Shown: positions 1 through 6,480 of the stretch, one piece after another
Layout: the number at the start of each line of letters is the position of its first letter
Position numbering within the stretch: the first letter of the stretch is position 1
DNA from: an uncultured cyanobacterium
GTDB taxonomy: Bacteria > Cyanobacteriota > Cyanobacteriia > Cyanobacteriales > Geitlerinemataceae
NCBI GenBank assembly: GCA_937121005.1
Contig: CAKZKB010000103.1
Coordinates: 1-15,693, forward strand
Length of the DNA stretch: 15,693 bases
Reading direction: 5' to 3'
The notes under the pieces: model-generated
The model's input: only the letters and a program-made list of their open reading frames with translations
Told to the model about the DNA's origin: nothing
Database searches by the model: none
Program-made: the position numbers and the translations under genes

Positions 1-59
1 TCGTGGCAAACCAAAGCGAAGCATCCGTACAAGTCCCTGGCTTTAGACATAGGGTTTTT
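1..59 (+). mobile_element. possible right end of an IS200/IS605-type element
   Basis: The stretch around 30-59 has a short imperfect hairpin, CCCTG at 35-39 pairing with TAGGG at 50-54, around the word GGCTTTAGAC and followed by a T run. This hairpin with a CTTTAG-containing loop resembles the right ends (TnpB guide-RNA 3' ends) of cyanobacterial IS200/IS605 elements as I remember them. The plus-strand frame from base 3 stays open to a TAG at 144-146, so a coding tail could enter from the left. No transposase residues can be recognised in the window. This could equally be an ordinary intergenic hairpin. Confidence 0.3.
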
Positions 60-87
60 AATTCTGAATTCAGAATTCAGAATTCTG
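60..87. repeat. heptamer array AATTC(T/A)G, 4 units
   Basis: Four head-to-tail 7-bp units lie at 60-66, 67-73, 74-80 and 81-87. The outer pair reads AATTCTG and the inner pair AATTCAG, so the block is also palindrome-rich. It is followed by the GGAGCGAAGCGAC-containing tail that recurs at 6282-6300. Confidence 0.85.
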
Positions 88-88
88 C

Positions 89-107
89 ATTGGAGCGAAG
101 CGACTTG
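89..107 (+). repeat. dispersed repeat tail, copy 1 (ATTGGAGCGAAGCGACTTG)
   Basis: This 19-bp segment matches the reverse complement of 6282-6300 at 17 of 19 positions. In both places it directly follows an AT-rich AATTC/GAATT tract, so the two copies look like the same dispersed intergenic element in opposite orientations. Here it ends 9 bp before the 3' end of aroH. Confidence 0.6.
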
Positions 108-116
108 ACTTATTCT

Positions 117-503
117 CTATTTTGCCGGATTTGGGATCGCTGCTAGATCCGGACGCAATGCTTTCGCATCGCGCAAGTAAGGATGACAAATGGGAGCGCG
201 AGTGGGAAGATAGGCGTGAATGAGAAAACGAATGCAGCGATCGAGATCGCCGCGCACGCTCATGTGTTGAACGTCGAGTAACGGCACGTTATCCCAACCG
301 GGACGCGATCGGGCGATCGCCGCCGGAAAAATCGCGTCCAGGTCTGCTGTCACCGAAAACGTGACGCTAATGACGCGATCGAGATCGATGGGATTGCGTC
401 TCTCGAGCTCGTCGAGCAGTTCGGTCACCGCTTCTCGCATGGCGGTTTCTGTATTTTCGCTAGCGGTTGTCGCTCCGCGAATCGCTCGCACGCTCCATTC
501 CAC
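117..503 (-). CDS. aroH: chorismate mutase, AroH class (monofunctional)
   Basis: This 128-residue protein converts chorismate to prephenate, the branch step to phenylalanine and tyrosine, in the cytoplasm. The length and the whole pattern fit the trimeric Bacillus subtilis AroH family: IRGATT near the start, DLDAIFPAAIAR around 54-65, CIR at 90-92, HPYL at 107-110 and a terminal LRPDL. Residues matching the B. subtilis active site are R9 (R7), R65 (R63), R92 (R90) and Y109 (Y108). The counterparts of C75 and E78 are D77 and H80, which is unusual. The start is GTG: AGGAGG lies 7 nt upstream of it, and the ATG five bases further in is out of frame. It is the last of three minus-strand genes, 165 bp after sppA across two heptamer arrays, so cotranscription is possible but unproven. 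Confidence 0.92.
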   Translation of the reverse strand: MEWSVRAIRGATTASENTETAMREAVTELLDELERRNPIDLDRVISVTFSVTADLDAIFPAAIARSRPGWDNVPLLDVQHMSVRGDLDRCIRFLIHAYLPTRAPICHPYLRDAKALRPDLAAIPNPAK

Positions 504-520
504 GCTGTTTCCTCCTTGGT
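504..520 (-). promoter_or_regulatory. strong Shine-Dalgarno deciding the GTG start of aroH
   Basis: On the minus strand AGGAGG is followed by AAACAGC and then GTG, a 7-nt spacing. This fixes the GTG at 503 as the start. The same AGGAGG-7 nt-GTG arrangement occurs before cikA. Confidence 0.75.
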
Positions 521-583
521 TAGGTTTTAGGTTTTAGGTTTTAGGTTTTAGGTTCTAGGTTTTAGGTTCTAGGTTTTAGGTTG
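521..583. repeat. heptamer array TAGGTTT, 9 units
   Basis: Nine contiguous 7-bp units TAGGTT(T/C/G) run from 521 to 583, upstream of the aroH ribosome binding site. Variation is confined to the last base. The core TAGG is the reverse complement of the CCTA core of the array at 635-669, so the two arrays face each other and could pair in a transcript. Confidence 0.92.
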
Positions 584-634
584 GGAAGCAGCAGAAAAAA
601 TTTCATCCCTCACCCCTAATTTTTGACCTCTCTC

Positions 635-669
635 CCCTAATCCCTAATCCCTAATACCTAATACCTAAT
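635..669. repeat. heptamer array (A/C)CCTAAT, 5 units, abutting the sppA stop
   Basis: Three CCCTAAT units are followed by two ACCTAAT units. The last base of the array is the third base of the sppA stop codon (TAA read on the minus strand at 671-669). This is the same heptamer family as at 521-583 (inverted), 1574-1608 and 11828-11869. Confidence 0.9.
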
Positions 670-1487
670 TACGGTCGATACATCCACAAGGGCACCCCGT
701 TTGTCGAAAGCTCGAACTCCAACCAGTTGGCGGTTGCAGAGAGTCCAGTCCCTTGGCGGTTTCCTGACAGCAGGCGACTCCACCAGGGACGGCGTTCTTC
801 GAGGGTGTAGAATTCGGCTTTATCCGGATCCAACCCTGCGAGTTCGGCGGCCCAGCGACGAGCGTCTTCTTCAGTTCCCAGGCGATCGACCACGCCTAAT
901 TCTAGCGCTTGTTGTCCGGTAAAGATGCGTCCGTCGGCAAAACCGCGCACGGTGTCGGGTTCGAGGCCTCGAGATTCGGCGACGGTGGCGACAAACTGAT
1001 GGTAGCTGCTGTCGATCGTCCCTTGTAAAATCGCGCGTTCGGGTTCGGTCAGTTCGCGATCGAAGGCTAAAATATCTTTGTAGGGGCCGGATTTAATGGT
1101 TTTAAACGAGACTCCCACGCGATCGAGCAGGCGTTCGATGTTAGTGCCCCGCAAAATTACGCCGATACTTCCCGTAATCGTACCGGGGTTGGCGACAATT
1201 TTTTCGGCTCCCATGCCAATATATACGCCCCCCGAGGCGGAAATATTGCCGAAACTGGCGACAATTTTGAGGCGATCGCGCAGTCGCTTCAAGGCGTAGT
1301 AAATTTCTTGGGAGTCGCCAACCGTACCGCCGGGACTGTCTACGCGCAAAACGAGGGCCGGAAATTCGTGCTTTTCGACTTCCTCGAGGGCTTCGAGGAC
1401 GCGCTTGCGAGTACTCGAGGCGATCGCGCCGACGACTTCAATGCGAGCAATTTGTTTGTGACGTTTCGATTTAAAAGGCCAAACCAT
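669..1487 (-). CDS. sppA: signal peptide peptidase SppA, S49 family (short form)
   Basis: This 272-residue serine protease belongs to family S49, which degrades signal-peptide remnants and membrane-protein fragments. The motif SASGGVYIG places the nucleophile at S85, and SGPYKDI places the general-base lysine at K137, with the usual spacing of about 50 residues. An upstream RVDSPGG block (48-54), the GSIGV block near 106-110 and a C-terminal GQQALELGVVDRLG segment complete the fold. The length fits one S49 domain and not the double-length E. coli protease IV. No N-terminal transmembrane segment is visible: the N-terminus is basic (KSKRHK) and runs straight into the first beta strand, so the enzyme is probably soluble or peripheral. 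ATG at 1487 is the natural start, but its leader is pyrimidine-rich with no Shine-Dalgarno. It lies 144 bp after the SpoIID-like gene on the same strand. Confidence 0.9.
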   Translation of the reverse strand: MVWPFKSKRHKQIARIEVVGAIASSTRKRVLEALEEVEKHEFPALVLRVDSPGGTVGDSQEIYYALKRLRDRLKIVASFGNISASGGVYIGMGAEKIVANPGTITGSIGVILRGTNIERLLDRVGVSFKTIKSGPYKDILAFDRELTEPERAILQGTIDSSYHQFVATVAESRGLEPDTVRGFADGRIFTGQQALELGVVDRLGTEEDARRWAAELAGLDPDKAEFYTLEERRPWWSRLLSGNRQGTGLSATANWLEFELSTNGVPLWMYRP

Positions 1488-1491
1488 AAGT

Positions 1492-1527
1492 GGGGAGTGG
1501 GGGAGGGGGAGAGTGGGGGTGTAGGGG
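1492..1527 (+). other. G-run tract with G-quadruplex potential at the sppA 5' end
   Basis: Five runs of four or five G occur at 1492-1495, 1499-1503, 1505-1509, 1515-1519 and 1524-1527, with loops of 1-5 nt. This fits an intramolecular G-quadruplex on the plus strand, which is the template strand for sppA. The tract begins 5 bases upstream of the sppA ATG, so it occupies the untranslated leader as a C-rich RNA. Confidence 0.6.
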
Positions 1528-1573
1528 TCAACGGCGTTGACCCTGACCGGGTAGAGTCGAGGGAAAACCGATC

Positions 1574-1608
1574 CCCTAACACCTAACCCCTAATACCTAA
1601 AACCTAAT
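1574..1608. repeat. heptamer array (A/C)CCTAA(C/T/A), 5 units
   Basis: Five 7-bp units (CCCTAAC, ACCTAAC, CCCTAAT, ACCTAAA, ACCTAAT) lie between the SpoIID-like gene and sppA, starting 24 bp beyond the SpoIID stop codon. Confidence 0.88.
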
Positions 1609-1613
1609 TATTA

Positions 1614-1629
1614 TAACACGAAAGTGTCA
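1614..1629 (-). terminator. weak hairpin just after the SpoIID-like gene
   Basis: On the minus strand TGACAC and GTGTTA can pair (6 bp with one G-U) around a TTTC loop, three bases beyond the stop codon. There is no clean U run after it, only TAATAATTAGG. It may be a 3' end or processing structure; the stem is weak. Confidence 0.25.
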
Positions 1630-1631
1630 AT

Positions 1632-3314
1632 TTACCGATAGGGATCGCGCCAGAAGACGATCGCCTCGTTGAGCGGTTGCACTTGGGTTCCCGGATAGTA
1701 GAATTGTAAAATGCGATCGCTGCTCCATCCCAATTCGGCCAGGCGCGATGCTCCGGTTTGGCTGAGTCCCACGCCGTGACCGAAACCGCCACCGACAAAG
1801 GTATAACCCCAAAGATATTTTTCCGGTTCGCGATCGGGGTTTTCAGTGGTGTTGTTATCCTCATCTTCGGGTTCTTTTTCTTTATACACCGGATCGATAT
1901 AAAATAAGGTACTGATGGGGGGATAGAAGGCGTTGCGAACTTCGTCGCCAGGAATGGTAATAATACCGGAGTCGGTTTGCACTTCCATTTCCATGACGCG
2001 ACCCGATCGCGATCGGTTAGTGATGCGAACTTCTTTAATTTCGCTGAAGTTAATGGGGCGATCGTTGCGCCGGAAGTAGCGTTTCATAAACTCGGTCATC
2101 TCTGCGAGGCTGGTGGTTCCGCGCCAGCGAAACATATCCCATTCTTCTTCGTTAAATCCGGTTTCCAAACTCATAAATCGCCGAAAATTGGCTTCGTCGT
2201 CGAGAGGATTAACTTCTAAATTCCAAGCATTGCTAACCGAATCGACAACAGCAATTAAATAAGGACGCGGCGGCCCTTCCCAAGCATCTTCAAAGGGGGA
2301 AGTGATGCCCCCAGAGGTGGAGGAATACAGCGCATCGACGAGCTCGTTATCGTAGGTTAACACCTGTCCGGCGGTGGCGGAAATGGCGCGATCGGCTGCA
2401 TTAGAAGTATGCTCCAAACCGAAGTACACTTGACAGTCAGTGTCGGCACAAAGTTGGTAATTGTCCACTGCAAACCGACGCAGGTTTCGCAACGCATAGG
2501 TGCGGGCAATTATCGCTTGCGCTTTGGCAGCTTCGTAGGGTGCGTTGGGGCCAATTTCGTGAGGAACCACGCCGCGCAAATAGGTTTCGAGGGGAACGAG
2601 GTTGACGAGGGTGTAGTCGCCGTATGTATTGGGTTGCAAGCGCAAGTTTCCCCCGTAGACAAAAACCGCATCGGGATTTTGAGGATCGCCTTCGATGACG
2701 CGAACGATACGGTTAGAACTGCTAACGGCGAGCTCGTCACGGTTGTAGCGATAGCCATCAACAACCCAGTAGGCTTGCGTGGCGCGATCGCGCATTTGGG
2801 TATCGAGATAGGCTTGAGTGTAGCCGTTGGCGTGCAAACTCTCGAGCAACCAGCGCCGTACTGTGGGAGAATCGTAGACATCGGGATGCGCCCAAACTTG
2901 CCAGCGATCGGGTTGGGCAATTTCGGTTTCAATCCCGAGCGATCGCCATCTGGCGGCCATGTGTTCGGCACTTTCAAAGCTGCGATGGTTGCTTAACACT
3001 ACGCGCTCGTCTAAAATGGGTTCGTCTAGAGGAGGCGTGTCGATTTTTAGGGTGACTTTCTCGGCTTGTAGTTGTTGGGGAGAACCATCGCCACCTGCAA
3101 ATTGTAACTGCAAGCGATCGCCTTCGCCAGCTTGCAAGGTCACGGTTTCTTTGGGGTTGTCGCCGAAGCGTTGCACGACTCCCACTTGCAGTTCGATGTC
3201 TCGCGATGCTTGCGCGTGGGTTGGCAGGTGGGGTAGGGTGACGATCGCGATCGTCGCCGCCAAAATACGCATCGGTTTCCAGTCGAGTTTTAGCACTGTT
3301 TTGTCCTGACCCAT
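1632..3314 (-). CDS. SpoIID/LytB domain protein (probable exported peptidoglycan-acting enzyme)
   Basis: The protein has 560 residues from the ATG at 3314; an in-frame TTG at 3335 would add seven. A Sec signal peptide begins near MRILAATIAI and probably ends at THAQA (about residue 36). Residues around 105-175 (SNHRSFESAEHMAARW, then YDSPTVRRWLL) have an SPOR-like look. The SpoIID domain follows: LVPLETYLRGVVPHEIG holds the conserved glutamate (E253), then the AKAQAIIARTYAL helix, YSSTSGG, and near the end GHGVGLSQTGA (about 512-522) with ILQFYYPG. In Bacillus SpoIID this fold is a lytic transglycosylase that cuts glycan strands stripped of stem peptides. Cyanobacteria do not sporulate, so a role in cell-wall remodelling or amidase enhancement is an inference. 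It is the first of three minus-strand genes. Confidence 0.85.
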   Translation of the reverse strand: MGQDKTVLKLDWKPMRILAATIAIVTLPHLPTHAQASRDIELQVGVVQRFGDNPKETVTLQAGEGDRLQLQFAGGDGSPQQLQAEKVTLKIDTPPLDEPILDERVVLSNHRSFESAEHMAARWRSLGIETEIAQPDRWQVWAHPDVYDSPTVRRWLLESLHANGYTQAYLDTQMRDRATQAYWVVDGYRYNRDELAVSSSNRIVRVIEGDPQNPDAVFVYGGNLRLQPNTYGDYTLVNLVPLETYLRGVVPHEIGPNAPYEAAKAQAIIARTYALRNLRRFAVDNYQLCADTDCQVYFGLEHTSNAADRAISATAGQVLTYDNELVDALYSSTSGGITSPFEDAWEGPPRPYLIAVVDSVSNAWNLEVNPLDDEANFRRFMSLETGFNEEEWDMFRWRGTTSLAEMTEFMKRYFRRNDRPINFSEIKEVRITNRSRSGRVMEMEVQTDSGIITIPGDEVRNAFYPPISTLFYIDPVYKEKEPEDEDNNTTENPDREPEKYLWGYTFVGGGFGHGVGLSQTGASRLAELGWSSDRILQFYYPGTQVQPLNEAIVFWRDPYR

Positions 3315-3638
3315 GTTGTATCTCGATTGTAACAAAAAATTTCACTAAAAATAGGAGAAATAGCCTTGTGCGCTCTGGACTTTTGTGATATTCTATATGA
3401 TAATGGAAATAGTCGCGTTGATTTTGAAATCGTCACCACTCCCATTATAAAAAATATATCACGAAATTTCTGTCCGCGCAATAGCTTTGTCAAAAAAAAT
3501 CGAGAGCGAGACGTTCCCATTACCAAACCGGATCGGGAAATATTACCATTGACCGAGAATATCATGGATACAAGCCCCCAGATTTATCCGAGGGGTCAAT
3601 CCGAAATCCAAAATCTAAAATCTAAAATCTAAAATCGA
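3315..3638. other. AT-rich divergent intergenic region
   Basis: This 324-bp region separates the divergently read SpoIID-like gene and the TIGR03032 fusion gene, so it must carry promoters for both. It is markedly AT-rich around 3385-3470, with TATGATAAT-like words near 3396-3404, but I see no well-spaced -35/-10 pair on either strand. Its right end is a heptamer array. The open frame at 3366-3632 looks non-coding, because its end is translated repeat. Confidence 0.5.
3604..3638. repeat. heptamer array AAATCTA, 5 units, abutting a start codon
   Basis: Units AAATCCA, AAATCTA three times and AAATCGA end exactly one base before the ATG at 3639. The array occupies the place where a ribosome binding site would lie, and no Shine-Dalgarno is present. 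Confidence 0.9.
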
Positions 3639-5987
3639 ATGACTCCTTCTGCCGATCCCATGCGTAGCGTTCATACGACGAACTTTCCCGACATTTTGCG
3701 ACAGTTGGGAATTTCGTTAGTCGTCTCGACGTATCAAGCCGGAAAATTGGTCGTTTTACGAGCCGATGGCAATTCCATTAACACCCATTTTAAGATATTT
3801 GACAAACCGATGGGGGTAGCGGTCGATCGCGAAAAGATGGCGATCGGAACGGCATTCCAAATCTGGGAATTGCGGAACGTTCCCGCCGTTACCGACAAAC
3901 TCGATCCGCCGGGAAAACACGATGCTTGCTATCTTCCGAGAACGGTGCAAATTACGGGAGATATCGACATTCACGAAATGGCGTATATTAACAACGAACT
4001 GTGGTTTGCCAATACGCGATTTTCTTGTTTGTGTACCCTCGATGCGACTCACAGTTTTGTTCCCCGTTGGCATCCTCCGTTTATTAGTGCTTACGATTTG
4101 AGCGATCGCTGCCATCTGAACGGGTTAGGCATTCGAGACGATCGCCCCCAGTATATCACAGCTTTGGGGGCAACGGATACGCCCAATGGCTGGCGAGAAA
4201 ACAAAGCTAGCGGTGGCATTCTCATGGATATTGAAGCCAACGAAATTGTGGCATCTGGTTTATCCATGCCCCATTCTCCCCGTTGGTATCGAGACAAACT
4301 GTGGGTACTCGAATCGGGCAAGGGTAGCTTGGCAACAGTGGATTTAGCCACAGGAAAAGTAACGCCGATCGCCGAACTTCCTGGCTTTACTCGCGGCATC
4401 GATTTTTATGGCGATTTTGCCTTTATCGGTTTGTCGCAAGTGCGAGAAACAGCCGTTTTTAGTGGCATTCCGATTACCGATCGCCTGCAAGAACGCATCT
4501 GCGGTGTTTGGGTAGTTAACATTCAAACGGGAGAGACGATCGCGTTTTTGAAGTTTGAAGATGCGGTACAAGAAATTTTTGCCGTTGGCGTTTTATCTGG
4601 CATTCAATTCCCAGAGATAATTGATTGGGATAAAGACTTGATGGCAAGTTCTTACGTTCTACCGGATGAAGCCCTCGATCGCGTTGCTAAAATCGATCCA
4701 GAACTGCCAATAGCAGATGGTAAAACGCCACCGCGATCGCCTTCCCTAATTCGCCAACAGTTTGAGTTAGGAAATCAATACTACCAGCAAGGAAAACTGA
4801 CAGAAGCGATCGCTGCCTATCAAACTTGCTTGCAACTGGATTCCAACTTCATTCTCGCGCGTTATAATTTAGGGGTTGTTTTGGGAGATTGCGATCGCTA
4901 CCAAGAGGCGATCGAACAACTCAAAGGCGCGATCGATCTCGATCCAAAGTCGGTACAGGCTTACAACCGCCTCGGTTTTAGTTATGGCAATCTCAACCAA
5001 CTCAACGAAGCGATAAAATGTTACGATCGCGCTGTTTCTCTAGAACCCAATTTCGCCCAGGCACATTTTAACTTAGGGATGACGTTATTGCAAGCAGGGG
5101 AATTTCGGCGGGGTTTTTCCGAGTGCGAATGGCGTTGGCAAACTGAAGACTTTCAGTCGTTTGATTGCCCTCACCCACCCTGGAACGGTGAAAATATTGC
5201 AGACAAAACGCTACTGGTGCATACCGAACAAGGTGCAGGTGATTCCATCCAATTCATCCGCTTTCTTCCCCTAGCCAAGCAGAAATGCAAGCGATTGTTA
5301 CTCTGTTGTCCGCCTCATCTAAAATCGCTGTTTTCTCAAGTCATAGAGATTGACGAAATTCTCCTCCCCGGTACAATTTCGCTGTCAGCTTTCGATACTT
5401 ATATTCCCTTGATGAGTTTGCCTCATGTTTTGGGAACCACCATCGATACAATCCCCAATACTATCCCTTACCTAAAAGCGGCTTCTTCTCGGTTTCCTCT
5501 CGGAAATACTGGGGACGATCGCCCGAAAATTGGTATTGTCTGGGCGGGTAGCCCCACCCATAAAAACGATCGCCGTCGTTCTTGTGCTTTAGAGGATTTT
5601 CTCCCCATTCTCGAACGAGAAGACTGTCAATTTTTTAGCCTGCAAAAAGGCGATCGATCCCGAGAATTATCAGACTTACCCAGTTCCATCGTTGTTGCCG
5701 ATCTTAGCGATCTCCTCCACGATTTCACCGATACGGCGGCGGCGATCGTCCAACTCGATCTCGTCATTTCTGTCGATACTTCCGTTGCCCATCTTGCCGG
5801 AGCATTGGGTCAACCTGTATGGACGTTATTATGCTATCATCCTGATTGGCGGTGGCTGCTCGATCGCGACGATACCCCCTGGTATCCCACCATGCGGCTG
5901 TTTCGCCAGCCTCAACCGGGAAACTGGAAAAGCGTTTTCGATCGCGTTTCTGAGGCGTTAGATGATACCCAATTTCAGCAACCCTAA
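3639..5987 (+). CDS. TIGR03032-TPR-glycosyltransferase (GT9-like) fusion protein
   Basis: This 782-residue protein has three parts. Residues 1 to about 345 match the TIGR03032 family (function unknown): LVVSTYQAGKLVVLR near 28-42, then repeated strands such as MAYINNELWFANTRFSCLC and LWVLESGKGSLATVDLATG that suggest a beta-propeller. Residues 369-495 hold about three and a half TPR units (YYQQGKLTEAIAAYQTCLQLD, EAIEQLKGAIDLDP, EAIKCYDRAVSLEP), a protein-binding superhelix. Residues 523-780 resemble the GT9/heptosyltransferase-like domain often found behind TPRs: HTEQGAGDSIQFIRFLP, IGIVWAGSPTHKNDRRRS and ISVDTSVAHLAGALGQPVW. No signal peptide or membrane segment is visible, so it is probably cytoplasmic. 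A sugar-transfer role, perhaps in glycan or protein glycosylation, is inferred from the last domain only. An alternative ATG lies at 3660. Its stop overlaps the DUF4351 remnant read from the other strand. Confidence 0.85.
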   Translation: MTPSADPMRSVHTTNFPDILRQLGISLVVSTYQAGKLVVLRADGNSINTHFKIFDKPMGVAVDREKMAIGTAFQIWELRNVPAVTDKLDPPGKHDACYLPRTVQITGDIDIHEMAYINNELWFANTRFSCLCTLDATHSFVPRWHPPFISAYDLSDRCHLNGLGIRDDRPQYITALGATDTPNGWRENKASGGILMDIEANEIVASGLSMPHSPRWYRDKLWVLESGKGSLATVDLATGKVTPIAELPGFTRGIDFYGDFAFIGLSQVRETAVFSGIPITDRLQERICGVWVVNIQTGETIAFLKFEDAVQEIFAVGVLSGIQFPEIIDWDKDLMASSYVLPDEALDRVAKIDPELPIADGKTPPRSPSLIRQQFELGNQYYQQGKLTEAIAAYQTCLQLDSNFILARYNLGVVLGDCDRYQEAIEQLKGAIDLDPKSVQAYNRLGFSYGNLNQLNEAIKCYDRAVSLEPNFAQAHFNLGMTLLQAGEFRRGFSECEWRWQTEDFQSFDCPHPPWNGENIADKTLLVHTEQGAGDSIQFIRFLPLAKQKCKRLLLCCPPHLKSLFSQVIEIDEILLPGTISLSAFDTYIPLMSLPHVLGTTIDTIPNTIPYLKAASSRFPLGNTGDDRPKIGIVWAGSPTHKNDRRRSCALEDFLPILEREDCQFFSLQKGDRSRELSDLPSSIVVADLSDLLHDFTDTAAAIVQLDLVISVDTSVAHLAGALGQPVWTLLCYHPDWRWLLDRDDTPWYPTMRLFRQPQPGNWKSVFDRVSEALDDTQFQQP

Positions 5988-6247
5988 CCGTTCGTTCGCT
6001 CGAGCCAGTCGATTAAATCAGCTTCGCTTTGGAAATCGAGGAGTGCTTCTCCTAAATCTTCCAGGCGATCGACACTTAACGCTCGGATTTGTGCTTCCAT
6101 TTCAGGGGCGATCGATCCCAAACGGCGATTCAACAATCGCATCACGAGAGAAACAGCTTCTCGCTCGATACCTTGCTCGATACCTTGCTCGATACCTTGT
6201 GCGGTGGCATCTTGGATGCGTTCGAGGTACAATGTTGATAGTTCCAT
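5984..6247 (-). pseudogene. N-terminally truncated DUF4351 (Rpn/PD-(D/E)XK-type) remnant
   Basis: The open frame begins MELSTLYLERIQ at the ATG at 6247, preceded by GGGAG 6 nt upstream, and encodes 87 residues. It can be read back to a TTG at 6304, but those first codons come from a dispersed repeat (6282-6300). After QGIEQGIEQGIE, EREAVSLVMRLLNRRLGSI... and ALGEALLDFQSEADLIDWLE match the DUF4351 tail of the cyanobacterial Rpn-like recombination-promoting nuclease or putative transposase family. Complete members are about 250-320 residues with an N-terminal nuclease domain, and none of that domain is present here. The piece is therefore most likely a decayed remnant, although a short translated protein is possible. 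It ends convergently with the gene at 3639-5987, the two stop codons overlapping within CTAA. Confidence 0.7.
6164..6199 (-). repeat. three perfect 12-bp tandem repeats inside the DUF4351 remnant
   Basis: CTCGATACCTTG occurs three times in a row at 6164-6175, 6176-6187 and 6188-6199. On the coding strand it encodes the repeated tetrapeptide QGIE, the variable-length helical linker typical of this protein family. Copy-number change by slippage would stay in frame. Confidence 0.9.
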
Positions 6248-6281
6248 GACTAACTCCCGGTCTTCTGAATCTAGATCTTGA

Positions 6282-6300
6282 CACGTCGCTACGCTCCAAT
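6282..6300 (-). repeat. dispersed repeat tail, copy 2
   Basis: Read on the minus strand this is ATTGGAGCGTAGCGACGTG, 17 of 19 identical to 89-107, again directly after an AATTTTGAATT tract. It lies at the point where homology to full-length DUF4351 proteins is lost, so the element may mark the deletion or insertion boundary. Confidence 0.6.
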
Positions 6301-6318
6301 TCAAAATTATAAATTAAA

Positions 6319-6348
6319 AATTCAAAAGGGTTTTCTCGGTTTTGAATT
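6319..6348. repeat. AT-rich perfect inverted repeat (9-bp arms)
   Basis: AATTCAAAA (6319-6327) and TTTTGAATT (6340-6348) form a perfect 9-bp stem around a 12-base loop. It lies in the 6305-6480 gap between the RTX 3' end and the DUF4351 remnant, embedded in further AATTC/GAATT words that extend to about 6365. It may be part of the same dispersed element, or a weak terminator for RTX transcription. Confidence 0.6.
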
Positions 6349-6480
6349 CCAAATTTTGAATTTTGCATTGCCCCGCAGGGATTGTATTGTTTTGCAAAGC
6401 GATCGTAGACAAATCGGGTCATTCAATTTGAGATTTGAGCTTAACCTATTTTACAGTAAGTCCTCTCAAAACGGGGTCAG

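Noticed and set aside
521..669. CRISPR-like array
   Set aside because: The repeats are 7 bp with no spacers, and no cas gene is present.
2409..2996. Plus-strand frame of 195 codons
   Set aside because: It is antisense to the SpoIID/LytB domain, which has clear family motifs; the antisense product has none.
3366..3632. Plus-strand frame of 88 codons before the TIGR03032 gene
   Set aside because: Its C-terminal part is simply the translated heptamer repeat, it has no recognisable family features, and it lies in the AT-rich divergent promoter region.
6328..6339. Loop and arms at 6319-6348 as a strong RTX terminator
   Set aside because: The stem is almost pure AT and lies more than 130 bp from the RTX stop; it is kept only as an inverted repeat.
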